64,000 nt of DNA from Acetobacter sp. UBA5411 (GCF_002409645.1 NZ_DHNR01000043.1:48341-112340), one strand, 5' to 3'; positions 1 to 9,143 are shown, counted from the first letter of the stretch. The notes: generated from the sequence alone by a model not told the origin. Translations and numbers: made by a program.

Positions 1-729
1 ATGGCGGGCGTTCACTTCATGGCGGAAACCGCCAAGCTGCTGAATCCTGCCAAAAAAGTGCTGATCCCGGATACGCAGGCGGGGTGTTCGCTGGCGGAGG
101 GCATTACGGCGGATAATGTCCGGGCGCTCAAGGCCGCTTATCCTGGCGTTCCTGTCGTGACCTATGTGAACAGCACGGCGGCGGTCAAAGCTGAAACCGA
201 TATCTGCTGCACGTCGGGCAACGCGAAGAAAGTCGTCGAAAGTCTCGGCGTGCCGCGTGTCATCATGATCCCGGACGAATTTCTGGCAAAGAATATCGAA
301 GCGGAAACAGGGATCGAAATGATAACCTGGCCTGCGCACTGCGAAGTTCATGAGCGCTTCACGCCCGAGGAAATCCGCCAGTATCGTCGTATCCATCGGG
401 GTGTTGTTGTCATCGCTCACCCCGAATGTCCGCCGGAGGTGGTCGCGGAAGCTGATTTTTCCGGTTCCACAGCGCAGATGATCGACTGGATCGCCCGGGA
501 AAGACCTGAAAAAGTGCTGCTGGTGACGGAGTGTTCCATGAGCGACAATCTTTCGCTGCTCTATCCGGACACGCGGTTCGTGCGTCCCTGCAATCTCTGC
601 CCGCACATGAAACGCATCACTCTCGCCGGGATCAGGAAGTCTCTGGAAACACTCCAGACGGAAGTGACAATTCCCGTGGAGTTTCAGGAGCCTGCGCGGC
701 GGGCTGTCGAACGTATGTTGGCTGTCTGA
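1..729 (+). CDS. nadA: quinolinate synthase NadA (5' partial)
   Basis: Quinolinate synthase condenses iminoaspartate with dihydroxyacetone phosphate to quinolinate, a cytoplasmic step of de novo NAD synthesis that needs a [4Fe-4S] cluster. The three expected cysteine contexts are visible: ICCTSGNA, AHPECPPEV and CNLCPHMK. The window opens inside the gene. NadA proteins are usually 330-370 residues and only about 242 C-terminal residues are present, so the ATG at position 1 is an internal methionine rather than the start. nadC follows 29 bp downstream on the same strand, an operon arrangement that supports the call. nadB is not visible and may lie upstream. Confidence 0.95.
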   Translation: MAGVHFMAETAKLLNPAKKVLIPDTQAGCSLAEGITADNVRALKAAYPGVPVVTYVNSTAAVKAETDICCTSGNAKKVVESLGVPRVIMIPDEFLAKNIEAETGIEMITWPAHCEVHERFTPEEIRQYRRIHRGVVVIAHPECPPEVVAEADFSGSTAQMIDWIARERPEKVLLVTECSMSDNLSLLYPDTRFVRPCNLCPHMKRITLAGIRKSLETLQTEVTIPVEFQEPARRAVERMLAV

Positions 730-758
730 GTAGTATCGAGAAAAATAAAGGTGATGTT

Positions 759-1613
759 ATGAACGCAGCCTATCTTCCTTCGATCATGTGGGAACCGATG
801 GTGCGGGGCGCGCTGCTGGAGGATTTCGGCATTGGCGGCGATGTCACCACGGAAGCGCTCGGACGGTCAGACGTTGTTCTACAGGCTGTTTTCCGTGCGA
901 GAAAAGCAGGCGTTATCGCAGGACTTCCCGGTGCGGCGCTGGCTTTTTCCCTGCTCGATCCTTCCGTGACGTTCGATGCCGTGGTCAAGGACGGACAACG
1001 GGTGGAAGAGGGTGAGACTGTGGCCAGAGTGATCGGCCCGGCCCGCGCCATACTCGGAGGGGAGAGGACGGCGCTGAACCTGCTGTGTCATCTTAGCGGC
1101 ATCGCCTCCACCACGCGGAGCATTGTGGATATTGTTCAGGACACGAAAGCCCGTGTCTGCTGCACGCGAAAGACGCTTCCCGGTTTGCGGGCTTTTCAGA
1201 AATACGCCGTGCTTGCAGGTGGTGGTTCCAACCATCGTTACCGGCTTGATGATGCTATTCTCATCAAGGACAATCACATTGCGCTCTGCGGCGGTAGCAT
1301 CACAGCGACACTCGACTCTGCCCGCCAGCGTGCGGGGCACCTCATGAAGATCGAGCTTGAGGTCGACACTCTGGAGCAGCTTGAAACGGCGCTTGAGCAC
1401 GGCGGAGCCGATGCGTTTCTGCTCGACAATATGAGCACGGATCAGTTGCGGACAGCGGTTGCGCTGATTGACGGCCGTGCCGTTGCAGAAGCCTCAGGCG
1501 GGATCCGACCGGATACGGCACGGGCCATAGCCGAAACTGGCGTTGATATCCTGTCTCTGGGCTGGCTTACGCAGACGGTAACGGCTCTCGATATCGGACT
1601 GGACATCGCGTAG
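759..1613 (+). CDS. nadC: nicotinate-nucleotide pyrophosphorylase NadC
   Basis: Quinolinate phosphoribosyltransferase turns quinolinate and PRPP into nicotinate mononucleotide, CO2 and PPi. The 284-residue length is normal for the family. Visible motifs are RKTLPGLRAFQKYAV followed by the GGGSNHR loop, DAILIKDNHIA, the barrel strand LEVDTLEQLETALE, and the C-terminal phosphate-binding segment EASGGI. The frame is open upstream to 531, but the ATG at 759 has an AAAGGTGAT ribosome site just before it and lies after the nadA stop, so it is the likely start. It forms an operon with nadA. About 440 bases without a recognisable gene follow. Confidence 0.95.
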   Translation: MNAAYLPSIMWEPMVRGALLEDFGIGGDVTTEALGRSDVVLQAVFRARKAGVIAGLPGAALAFSLLDPSVTFDAVVKDGQRVEEGETVARVIGPARAILGGERTALNLLCHLSGIASTTRSIVDIVQDTKARVCCTRKTLPGLRAFQKYAVLAGGGSNHRYRLDDAILIKDNHIALCGGSITATLDSARQRAGHLMKIELEVDTLEQLETALEHGGADAFLLDNMSTDQLRTAVALIDGRAVAEASGGIRPDTARAIAETGVDILSLGWLTQTVTALDIGLDIA

Positions 1614-2054
1614 GCCGATTCAGAGAGTTCATGACTTTGTGAAGTGTGGGGCGGGCTGCGTACTTTAGCCGTAAACGCACAAAAATCTGAAGCTGTCCGG
1701 CAACAATATGCCTGTCAGCTTCCTTGCCTGTTACAATAAAATGATTGGGCCGATTGCAGTCTGATCGCCGATACTCTTCCCATGCAAAAGCACAGGATAG
1801 CAGGCGCTTGATGCGTTGGTCATGGCTGTTCTGAGGAAACTTCGGGTTGGAGGCGGCGTTTTATCCGCCAATGAATGTCTTCAAATTACACTACCCGACA
1901 AATTCCAGCACGTGAGGTGCAAGGGCTGTTGGCGGGATAGAGATATTCCAAAATGTAACTAAAGGTTTCTCTTGAAGTGTAATAAAAGCGACATATCTGA
2001 TTGAATGGAACCGACCGCGCTCAATAAGTGACAAGCGTTAATGAAGGAGTGTCA
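1614..2054. other. gene-poor intergenic region
   Basis: This stretch of roughly 440 bases between nadC and the radical SAM gene holds no gene I can recognise. A minus-strand frame is open for part of it but has no plausible start or familiar protein motif. The last 100 bases before the radical SAM gene are AT-rich and probably hold its promoter, though no convincing -35/-10 pair is evident. Confidence 0.4.
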
Positions 2055-3155
2055 ATGTCTTCGCAGTCTCGTCTCGCAGCATTTACGGCCTCCCTTCTGC
2101 CTGCTGCCATTGATGTTTCAGTTACGGATTACTGCAACGCCGATTGTGACTTTTGCGGCTTCGCAAAGTCAAAGATGAAAGGAAAGCCGCGCCATTTCAT
2201 CGACGCCGATGAATTTGTCCGCGCTCTTCCGATCCTTGCTGAACGCGGCATTTCCTTAGTGGACTTTCAGGGCGGCGAGCCTCTGCTTCACCCTGAAATC
2301 ATCCGTATGGTTTCCGCCGTTCGCGACCATGGGATGAAGACCAATCTGATTACGAATGGCTGGTCACTGCCCACTCATGCTCGGGAACTTGCCGGAGCCG
2401 GTCTGAAGGCTCTTTTCATTTCCATCGACAGCCATGACATGGCTCTCCATGAGAAAAACCGTGGTCTGAAAGGGGTGGAGGAGCGCATCAAGGACGGCAT
2501 TGCCCTGATGAGCACTTACGGTATCCCGGTCATGGCCTCCGTGACCGTGTCGCGCCTTGTCGATATGCGCAGATTACCGGACACCTTGGGTGCGCTGGGT
2601 TTCAGCGGTGTGACCTTTTCCTATCCACGGCGTGAAGCCTTTGAGTCTTCGTCTCTCGTTTTCAACGAGAATAGTGAGCTGATTGATTTCACTGACGCCG
2701 AACTGATTGCTGTGCTCGATCAGATTCTGGAAATGAAAAAAGAGTTTCCTGTCCTGAATCCAACAGCTTCCGTGCAGGATATCCAGCGCCATATTCGCGG
2801 TGAAAAAGAACATTTCCCCTGTGTGGGAGGTTTCAAATACTTCTACATGGATTGGGAGCTGAACGTCTGGCGTTGCGAAGCCTGGAACAAACCGATGGGT
2901 TCTGTCTTTGACTTCGCCAAATTACCTGATGACAGAACCAAGTGCACTGCCTGCACGATGTCCTGCTACCGTGATTCCAGTACCATGATGTTTGCGCCGC
3001 TGGCAGCATCAGCTGCGCTGGACAAGCTGACGCATGCTGAACCGGTGCAGGCGGTCAAAACCCTGTTTGATCCACGTGTCATGGAATCAGCAAAATCGGC
3101 CATGCAGGAAGCTGGCCTGCTGCTTCGTATGTGCAAGGGTTACGCCCGAAGCTGA
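2055..3155 (+). CDS. radical SAM/SPASM-like protein, function unknown
   Basis: A 366-residue radical SAM enzyme. The cluster-binding motif CNADCDFC lies at residues 27-34 (CxxxCxxC), followed by FQGGEPLLHPEI, the GGE motif that contacts SAM. The C-terminal part has further cysteines: CVGGFKYFYMDWELNVWRC, then CTACTMSC near residue 307. This resembles a SPASM or twitch domain carrying an auxiliary Fe-S cluster. An upstream GTG at 2028 is in frame, but AAGGAG at 2044-2049 sits five bases before the ATG at 2055, which decides the start. The motif spacing differs from PqqE and BioB elsewhere in this window. The gene stands alone, so no peptide substrate or pathway can be inferred from neighbours. 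Confidence 0.75.
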   Translation: MSSQSRLAAFTASLLPAAIDVSVTDYCNADCDFCGFAKSKMKGKPRHFIDADEFVRALPILAERGISLVDFQGGEPLLHPEIIRMVSAVRDHGMKTNLITNGWSLPTHARELAGAGLKALFISIDSHDMALHEKNRGLKGVEERIKDGIALMSTYGIPVMASVTVSRLVDMRRLPDTLGALGFSGVTFSYPRREAFESSSLVFNENSELIDFTDAELIAVLDQILEMKKEFPVLNPTASVQDIQRHIRGEKEHFPCVGGFKYFYMDWELNVWRCEAWNKPMGSVFDFAKLPDDRTKCTACTMSCYRDSSTMMFAPLAASAALDKLTHAEPVQAVKTLFDPRVMESAKSAMQEAGLLLRMCKGYARS

Positions 3156-3162
3156 GAGGGTG

Positions 3163-3193
3163 TTTCCTGAACAGCGGGAAACTGTTCAGGAAA
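3163..3193. terminator. terminator hairpin between convergent genes
   Basis: TTTCCTGAACAG at 3163-3174 pairs perfectly with CTGTTCAGGAAA at 3182-3193 across a seven-base loop. It lies in the gap between the radical SAM gene (plus) and der (minus) and could serve both. The minus-strand arm begins with AAA on one side and ends in TTT, but no long U-tract follows on either strand. A second small hairpin (CTGAAG/CTTCAG) follows at about 3198-3215. Confidence 0.6.
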
Positions 3194-3211
3194 TCTTCTG
3201 AAGTGAGATCT

Positions 3212-4771
3212 TCAGTCCCGCTCGTCTGCGTAAGGGTTTTTCGTTCCGCGCAACTGCAGACGAATAGGCACGCCGGTCAGACCAAAGGTCTCACGCAGTC
3301 CATTCACCAGATAACGCTTGTAGTCGTCAGGCAACTGTTCGGCGCGCGTGCCGAACACCAGAAAGGTCGGCGGGCGGCTTTTGACCTGCGTGATGTAACG
3401 CAGTTTCAGGCGTCTGCCCTGAACCAAAGGTGGCGCGTGACGCTCCAGCATCATGTCGAACCAGCGGTTTAGTTCGCCTGTCGGGACGCGGCTGTTCCAG
3501 ATCTCGGCAGCGTGGCGGACAGCAGGGAGCAATTTCTGTACACCCGCACCGGTCTTGCCGGAGAAGGAAACGACTTCGATCCCCTTCATCTGCGCCAGTG
3601 AGGTCTGGAGACGATCATAGATCGCCTGACGCGTGGCGGTGCGATCTTCCACCGCATCCCATTTGTTGAGCGCCAGCACGCAGGCCCGGCCTTCACGTTC
3701 GATCAGACGGGCGATCTGGAGATCCTGCTCGTGCAGACCAAGCGTGGCGTCGATGACCAGAACCACAACTTCTGCACGCTTCAGCGCTTCAATCGTCGCG
3801 GAAGTGGACATCTTTTCCAGATGTTCTTCAACGCGTGCTTTCTTACGCAGTCCTGCCGTATCGACAATCTGCACTTCGCCATGTTCGTCGCGCAGCAGCA
3901 CGGCAATCGAGTCACGTGTCAGACCGGGTTCCGGCCCGGTAATCATGCGTTCCTCGCCGAGAAGGCGGTTCATCAGGGTCGATTTACCAGCGTTCGGCCG
4001 ACCGACGAAGGCGATCTTCAGAACGCCCGGTTCTTCGGTCTCGTCTTCGATAAAAACGGCTTCTTCACCAAATTCTTCCGGGATTTCATCAACTTCACCC
4101 GTGAGAGCGGCAAAACTGACGGTCTCTTCAACTGGAGCTTTCGGTTTCGCCTTCTTTTTTACAGGCTTCTCTTCAGCGACAGGCGGCAGAATACCCTGAG
4201 GCAGGGCGTCGACAATTTCCGTCATCAGATCGGAAATGCCTTCGCCATGTTCAGCAGAGATGCCGATGGGCGTGCCAAGTCCCAAGGAGAAAGCTTCCAT
4301 TGCAGAAGCCGCACCAGCACGTCCTTCCGCCTTATTGGCGACCAGCAGGACCTTGCGGTTCTGGCGGCGCAGCCATGTAGCGAAATGCTGGTCGGCTGGC
4401 GTGATTCCGGCACGGGCGTCGATGCAGAACAGGATCAGATCAGCCTGCTGCACCGCCAGAGCGGAAGAGTTCTGCATACGTCCGAACAGCGAGTCAGGAG
4501 CCGCTTCTTCCAGACCCGCCGTGTCGATCAGACGGATCGTGCGGCCGCGCATCAGCGCCTCGCCTTCCTTGCGATCACGTGTCACGCCGGGAAAGTCTGC
4601 GACCAAAGCGTTCCGTCGTCCGGTCAGACGATTGTACAGGGTGGATTTCCCGACATTCGGGCGTCCGGCGATCACGACCGTCGGCAGGCCAGAGGCAGGA
4701 AGCGGGGCTTCCGGCCGCATAGGTTGTCTTGGTCCGCGCTTTCCGGACTTTGTGCGTGGGCGATCAGCCAT
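3212..4771 (-). CDS. der: ribosome biogenesis GTPase Der (EngA)
   Basis: Der is an essential double GTPase that matures the 50S ribosomal subunit. Two complete G domains are visible: the first P-loop GRPNVGKS is at residues 36-43 and the second, GRPNAGKS, near residue 255. Each is followed by a DTAGL switch motif and an NK-type specificity motif (NKAE and NKWD). A KH-like C-terminal domain ends the protein. At 519 residues it is longer than the usual 440-490. The extra length is a basic N-terminal extension of about 28 residues and a charged linker rich in Lys and Glu between the G domains. Its ATG lies inside the last codons of bamB (8-base overlap), so translation is probably coupled. Confidence 0.97.
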   Translation of the reverse strand: MADRPRTKSGKRGPRQPMRPEAPLPASGLPTVVIAGRPNVGKSTLYNRLTGRRNALVADFPGVTRDRKEGEALMRGRTIRLIDTAGLEEAAPDSLFGRMQNSSALAVQQADLILFCIDARAGITPADQHFATWLRRQNRKVLLVANKAEGRAGAASAMEAFSLGLGTPIGISAEHGEGISDLMTEIVDALPQGILPPVAEEKPVKKKAKPKAPVEETVSFAALTGEVDEIPEEFGEEAVFIEDETEEPGVLKIAFVGRPNAGKSTLMNRLLGEERMITGPEPGLTRDSIAVLLRDEHGEVQIVDTAGLRKKARVEEHLEKMSTSATIEALKRAEVVVLVIDATLGLHEQDLQIARLIEREGRACVLALNKWDAVEDRTATRQAIYDRLQTSLAQMKGIEVVSFSGKTGAGVQKLLPAVRHAAEIWNSRVPTGELNRWFDMMLERHAPPLVQGRRLKLRYITQVKSRPPTFLVFGTRAEQLPDDYKRYLVNGLRETFGLTGVPIRLQLRGTKNPYADERD

Positions 4772-6152
4772 AGGAATTGAGGTCGCCTCGGTTATCGATG
4801 ATCAACATTTGTCCGTCAGAGAAGATGGGCTCGACCGTGGTCGGCGCGGGAAGGGTGTCGATGGAAATAATTTTACCTGTGACAGGATCGAGAGAAACGA
4901 TGCCGTTTGCAGGAAGTGTGCTGACGCAGAGCAGTTTACCGCCCGCCAGAACAGGTCCTGTCCAGGCGACACCGTCTTTTCGGGCGTCAACGCGGGCATA
5001 CTGGCGCAGCTGAGTGATCCAGCGGACCTGACCGGTAATACGGTCAAGGCAGGCCACCTGTCCATCAAGGGTGATGACATACAGCCAGTCCTGCACGACG
5101 AGAAGAGGGGAGGCACCAGCAATGGCCCGCTCCCAGAGACGTCGTCCCGAACGCATGTCAAAAGCGACCAGCGAGGCTGACACGCTCATGGCGTAGGCTG
5201 TGCCATTCTGAATGACGGGCAGGCTGCGGATGCAGGAAAAATCGCCAGCGCCAGCCATGCTGCTGCCAGCCCCCAGCGTATCACTCCAGACGACTTCGCC
5301 ACTTTCCTCTCGCAGGGCGACGATATCACCGGAGCCGAAACCGGCCAGCACAACGCCTTCCACGACAGCGGGAGCCGGAGCGCCGAACATCACTGTCGGC
5401 GCCATGCTGGCGGCATAGGTCCAGAGTTGATGCCCGGATGTCGCATCAAGAGCGAAGAGGCGCGCATCAATCGTGCTGAAGAACACGCGGTTCTTTTCGA
5501 TGGTTGGAGCCGAGCGGCCCGGCGTGCCGACGTTGACGCGCCATTTTACCTTGCCGGTCGCCGCTTCAACCGCGACTGTCTCCGCAATGCCGTCCACGAT
5601 GTAGAGCGTGTCGCCATTCACGCCCAGACCACCGCCCAGATTGCTGGACTTCATCCGGTGCGGCTTGGGGTTGAATGTCCAGAGGTGACGCATCTCCGGC
5701 CATGTGAACGCCCTGACATCTCCTGTCGCATCCAGTGTGAAGATGCGTCCGCCCTGGATGACAGGAGAGGCTTGCAGAATGCTCTGTCCGTTCGATCCAA
5801 GGGCAATGAGAGCGAGTGGATCTGGCTCAGACGTGCTCGAACCGATGGACCGGGTCCAGCGACGCTTCAGGCCACCCCATGCATAGTTCGATCCGACATG
5901 ACTGGGTGTGCGGCCGCTCATCGGCCAGTCTGTTGTTGAGACCGGAGCCGGCAGGGTGATCGGCGTCAGGGCATCCTTGCTTCTGGTGACGGTCAGACCG
6001 CCATGCGAAGGGAGCACTGGAACACGGTGACCGACCACAAGAGGCTTTTTATCGTCTTCAAACAGGTGACAGCCTCCAAGCGGCACAACGGCGGCTCCGG
6101 TCAGCAGTTTGAGAAGAAAACCGCGGCGGCTGTCAGAAGGTGGCTGGTGCAT
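4764..6152 (-). CDS. bamB: outer membrane assembly factor BamB-like lipoprotein
   Basis: A PQQ-type beta-propeller lipoprotein of 462 residues, the BamB component of the BAM complex that inserts outer membrane beta-barrels. Propeller blades are visible as repeated units such as VEAATGKVKWRVNVGTPGRS, LDATSGHQLWTY, FDMRSGRRLWERA and LDRITGQVRWITQL. The N-terminus SDSRRGFLLKL followed by a hydrophobic stretch and PLGGC combines a twin-arginine-like motif with a lipobox, which is unusual for this family. The start at 6152 places the signal peptide at the N-terminus; the frame extends further upstream but gives no sensible sequence. Order YfgM-like, bamB, der is the conserved proteobacterial arrangement and supports the assignment over other PQQ-repeat proteins. 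Confidence 0.88.
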   Translation of the reverse strand: MHQPPSDSRRGFLLKLLTGAAVVPLGGCHLFEDDKKPLVVGHRVPVLPSHGGLTVTRSKDALTPITLPAPVSTTDWPMSGRTPSHVGSNYAWGGLKRRWTRSIGSSTSEPDPLALIALGSNGQSILQASPVIQGGRIFTLDATGDVRAFTWPEMRHLWTFNPKPHRMKSSNLGGGLGVNGDTLYIVDGIAETVAVEAATGKVKWRVNVGTPGRSAPTIEKNRVFFSTIDARLFALDATSGHQLWTYAASMAPTVMFGAPAPAVVEGVVLAGFGSGDIVALREESGEVVWSDTLGAGSSMAGAGDFSCIRSLPVIQNGTAYAMSVSASLVAFDMRSGRRLWERAIAGASPLLVVQDWLYVITLDGQVACLDRITGQVRWITQLRQYARVDARKDGVAWTGPVLAGGKLLCVSTLPANGIVSLDPVTGKIISIDTLPAPTTVEPIFSDGQMLIIDNRGDLNSYG

Positions 6153-6210
6153 GAAAGGCTCTCGGCAGACGGAGTAGAAAGGAAGAAAGAACGATCCTGA
6201 TCCCCGGGGT

Positions 6211-6900
6211 TTACCCCTGTTGGTCGAGGGTTTGCAGCATGCCGCCAGCACGCATCCGCACGCCGTTGGGCGCATTGTAATCCTGCTGCAGGCGGGTCAG
6301 ACGGTCACGGGCGGATTTCACGTCGCCAGCCCGTAGATCGAGAGTCGCCAGCTGCTCATTGGCGAGAGCCGCAAAGGGCTTGCTTTCATTGGAAAGCAGA
6401 GACAGCCGCGAACGGATGGTCGCGATGTCACCGCTATCCACCTGCCACTGGCACCACAGAAGGGTTGCCATATGGCGCAGCGTCGCATCCAGCTTTGTAT
6501 TCTGCTGAATGTTGTCCCAGATCCTGAGCGCTTCCTGCGTCTTGCCGTGCGTGGCGTAGGAAGACGCTTCACGCAGTTGCGCAAGTGTCGCCAGCCCTGA
6601 CGGGGCGGCGTTTCCGACATCTGCGAGAGTTGTCAGAGCTTTCTGCTGGGCCGGTGTGAGAGGCAGGCTGGTCCCCGCGACTGAGCTGTCTGCACCCAGA
6701 TCGTGCAGAGCACTCATATAGGTGGTGGATTTTGCGAGGGCTTCCTTATGGAGGCTGGAGAGGTGATATTCCCAGCCGCCGATCCCCGCTCCAATGAGAA
6801 CAAGACCGGCAAGACCAAGCCCCGCGAATCGACGCGCACTTTTGCGGAGGCGTTCCATCCGCATGGCGTCATCCACTTCCCTGAAAATATCGTCAGCCAC
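6211..6900 (-). CDS. YfgM-like tetratricopeptide membrane protein
   Basis: A 229-residue inner membrane protein with one N-terminal transmembrane segment (AGLGLAGLVLIGAGIGGW, about residues 27-44) followed by a periplasmic helical repeat domain of TPR type. In the bamB-der operons of proteobacteria the first gene encodes such a protein (YfgM), an ancillary SecYEG/chaperone factor. The GTG at 6900 is preferred because the protein then begins VADDIFREVDDAMR, as alphaproteobacterial relatives do. AAAGGAG lies somewhat far upstream, about 13 bases. An in-frame ATG at 6942 is the alternative. bamB begins about 58 bases downstream. Confidence 0.75.
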   Translation of the reverse strand: MADDIFREVDDAMRMERLRKSARRFAGLGLAGLVLIGAGIGGWEYHLSSLHKEALAKSTTYMSALHDLGADSSVAGTSLPLTPAQQKALTTLADVGNAAPSGLATLAQLREASSYATHGKTQEALRIWDNIQQNTKLDATLRHMATLLWCQWQVDSGDIATIRSRLSLLSNESKPFAALANEQLATLDLRAGDVKSARDRLTRLQQDYNAPNGVRMRAGGMLQTLDQQG

Positions 6901-7116
6901 GGGAACCCACTCTCTCCTTTCGATAAGGCCGTGACGAGCCATGATTCCCCGGAGAAATCACGGCATATTCCCATCACAACCTCAAGAACTGACCGGACAA
7001 TAACCGGGAGCCAGCCCCGCGGCAAACCTGTTCCTTGAGCCAGTCATGCAGGTTGAATTCAGGCGGCCAGATTATCGGGTTGGGGAAGGGGGTGCGGTAA
7101 GCCTTTATTCACCCGA

Positions 7117-7470
7117 ATGACGCACACTGCGACCATGCACAGCACGCGTCTTTTTGTCCTCTGTCTTCTGCCGATGCTCGCGGGATGTTCTGCTCCGCAG
7201 ATCGGTTCGTTCGCCATGGGGCGGACATGCAGCACGTCCGAACTGATGAAAGGCACGGGCTGGTGTTCGCCTCCGGAAACGCCGCCGCCGCCCCAGCCTT
7301 ATTGCACGCAGGGGTGGAGCGGTGTGGACTGCTGGAGCCGCCCGGACCTCATGCCCAACGTCGCCCGATCCGTTGCGGAAGGCCCCACAGGTCTCACGGC
7401 CGAGCAGAATGCTGTGAGGCTGAACAAGTCCTATACGGATGCGCCTCCATCCAACCAGAACAGCTACTGA
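7117..7470 (+). CDS. small predicted lipoprotein, Pro/Cys-rich
   Basis: A 117-residue protein with a lipoprotein signal peptide: STRLFVLCLLPMLAGC ends in a lipobox (LAGC). The mature part has cysteines at CSTS, WCSPPETPPPPQPYC and VDCW, plus a Pro-rich stretch, and ends SNQNSY. No family is recognised. The ATG at 7135 would give a more compact signal peptide than the one at 7117; neither has a clear ribosome site. The final bases overlap the end of the convergent hydrolase gene by seven. It is probably anchored in the outer membrane or periplasm. Confidence 0.6.
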   Translation: MTHTATMHSTRLFVLCLLPMLAGCSAPQIGSFAMGRTCSTSELMKGTGWCSPPETPPPPQPYCTQGWSGVDCWSRPDLMPNVARSVAEGPTGLTAEQNAVRLNKSYTDAPPSNQNSY

Positions 7471-8513
7471 ACTTTAAAGCAGCGCTCTACAGCGTCTTCC
7501 TTCACCTCTGACAGGGAGGCCGGAGACCAGCGCGGCGTATTGTCCTTGTCGATGACTCTGGCTCTGACGCCTTCAGAGAAATCGGGGCGCGAGATCATGT
7601 GCAGTACCAGCTGTGTTTCGAGAGCAAAGGCGTCGTCGCATGAGGCATGGGTGGCATGGAGTTTCTGCTGCATCCGCCACGTGACATGAAGTGAGAACGG
7701 GCAGAGGCAGCGCAAGGTAGTCAGGTCCGTTTTGGCCCAATCCTGATCCGAGGCTTCCAGTCGCGAGAGCAACACCGGCACCCCTTCATGAGGCCCCATA
7801 TCTTCCACATTATAGAGTGTGCTGATCGCCTGAGGAAATGCGTCCGAAAGTGACGGGATGTCCGTCGTTGCGTAGCGTTTCAGGATAGCGTCTTCTGAAA
7901 ATGTGTCGCTGAGCAGTGCGGCCTTCAGTGCCTCCAGTTTCTCGGAAGACACAAGGTAGTCGGCGAAGCCCATGGTGACGGCTTGAGCGCCAATCATCCG
8001 GTCGCCTGTCAACGCCAGTCGCAGTCCGTAGGGACGAGGTGCCTGCGCCAGAAGCCAAGAGCCTCCTGCATCCGGCGTCAGTCCGATCAGATTTTCAGGC
8101 ATGGCGAGGACCGAGCGTTCCGTGACCACCCGATAGCCGGCGTGCGCACCCAGTCCGACGCCGCCCCCCATTGTGATGCCATCCATGATGGTGATGACCG
8201 GTTTCGGATAGTCGGCGATCATCTGCATGGCCTGATAGGGAATGACCATGTTCCTGTGCGCGGCTTTCGGGCCATCTTCCTGAATGGTCATGTAGAGAGA
8301 CTTGATATCGCCGCCCGCACAGAATGCCTTGCTGGATGAGGAATCTATGAGAATTCTCTGGATGGCGGGGTCATCACGCCATTCGGCAAGCGTGTCCATA
8401 ATCGCTTCAGCCATGGCGCGATCGACCGCATTGAGGTTTCTCGGTCTGTCGAGTGTAATATAACCGACATGTCCGTGGCGGCTGCTTCGGATGGTGCTTA
8501 TAATGTCCTGCAT
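7464..8513 (-). CDS. 3-hydroxyisobutyryl-CoA hydrolase-type crotonase
   Basis: A 349-residue crotonase-fold protein. The oxyanion-hole strands are visible as SKAFCAGGDIKSLY and ITMGGGVGLGAHAGYRV. The C-terminal extension containing SRPDFSEGVRARVIDKD followed by PRW marks the 3-hydroxyisobutyryl-CoA hydrolase subgroup, which hydrolyses a valine-degradation intermediate, rather than ordinary enoyl-CoA hydratase of about 260 residues. It is monocistronic here. No other valine catabolic genes lie beside it, so the physiological substrate is inferred from family only. Confidence 0.82.
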   Translation of the reverse strand: MQDIISTIRSSRHGHVGYITLDRPRNLNAVDRAMAEAIMDTLAEWRDDPAIQRILIDSSSSKAFCAGGDIKSLYMTIQEDGPKAAHRNMVIPYQAMQMIADYPKPVITIMDGITMGGGVGLGAHAGYRVVTERSVLAMPENLIGLTPDAGGSWLLAQAPRPYGLRLALTGDRMIGAQAVTMGFADYLVSSEKLEALKAALLSDTFSEDAILKRYATTDIPSLSDAFPQAISTLYNVEDMGPHEGVPVLLSRLEASDQDWAKTDLTTLRCLCPFSLHVTWRMQQKLHATHASCDDAFALETQLVLHMISRPDFSEGVRARVIDKDNTPRWSPASLSEVKEDAVERCFKVQ

Positions 8514-8657
8514 ACGGTAACCCCTGTTACCAGCGTTTCTGAAGCGGTCGCATTCATTCAGAGTTTATATCTGGTTGCGACAATCCATTTAATCGCTAAG
8601 GGGTAGACTGTATGAAGGGGCCACGACTGCACGACTGCGTGAGAGAAGGGAAGAAAT

Positions 8658-9143
8658 TTGAGCGTTGACGGAACTCTCTTTCGGGAGGCCATGGCGCGTC
8701 TCGGCGCGGCTGTTACGGTCGTTACGACGGGAACTCTGGATGAACCTGTCGGGTTCACAGCCTCGGCCGTATGCTCGGTTACGGATGATCCACCGACCCT
8801 GCTCGTCTGCCTCAAGCGTGCGAGTCGTGTGCGGGAGGCTTTCCGTGAGGGTGGCCCGATGTGCGTCAATGTTCTGGCGTCCGCCCAGCAGCATCTGTCT
8901 GATCGATTCGCCAGCGCTCTGGATGCCGTAGAACGATTTGCGGTCGGCCACTGGACAACGCTCGAAACCGGTGCGCCGTGTCTTGAAGAAGCCGTTTCCT
9001 CGCTTGATTGCCGCATTGAACGGATTGTTGAAGTCGGTACGCACAGTGTGCTGTTTGGTCAGGTGCAGGCCGTCAGAATGGGAAGTCCGGTTCCAGCGCT
9101 TGTCTACTTCAACCGTGCCTATCATCATCTGCCACACAGCTGA
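8658..9143 (+). CDS. flavin reductase family protein
   Basis: A 161-residue flavin reductase-like (FMN-binding split barrel) protein of the RutF/HpaC type, which supplies reduced FMN or FAD to a partner monooxygenase. Typical features are ARLGAAVTVVTTG near the N-terminus, GFTASAVCSVTDDPPTLLVCL, CVNVLASAQQHLSDRFA and the C-terminal VYFNRAYHHL. The start is TTG at 8658 behind GAAGGGAAG. No partner monooxygenase lies next to it, so the client is unknown. Confidence 0.85.
   Translation: MSVDGTLFREAMARLGAAVTVVTTGTLDEPVGFTASAVCSVTDDPPTLLVCLKRASRVREAFREGGPMCVNVLASAQQHLSDRFASALDAVERFAVGHWTTLETGAPCLEEAVSSLDCRIERIVEVGTHSVLFGQVQAVRMGSPVPALVYFNRAYHHLPHS

Noticed and set aside
3731..4780. 349-residue plus-strand open frame and a 314-residue one at 4236-5180
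   Set aside because: Both are antisense shadows of der and bamB, which have clear GTPase and propeller motifs; the shadow translations show no family features.
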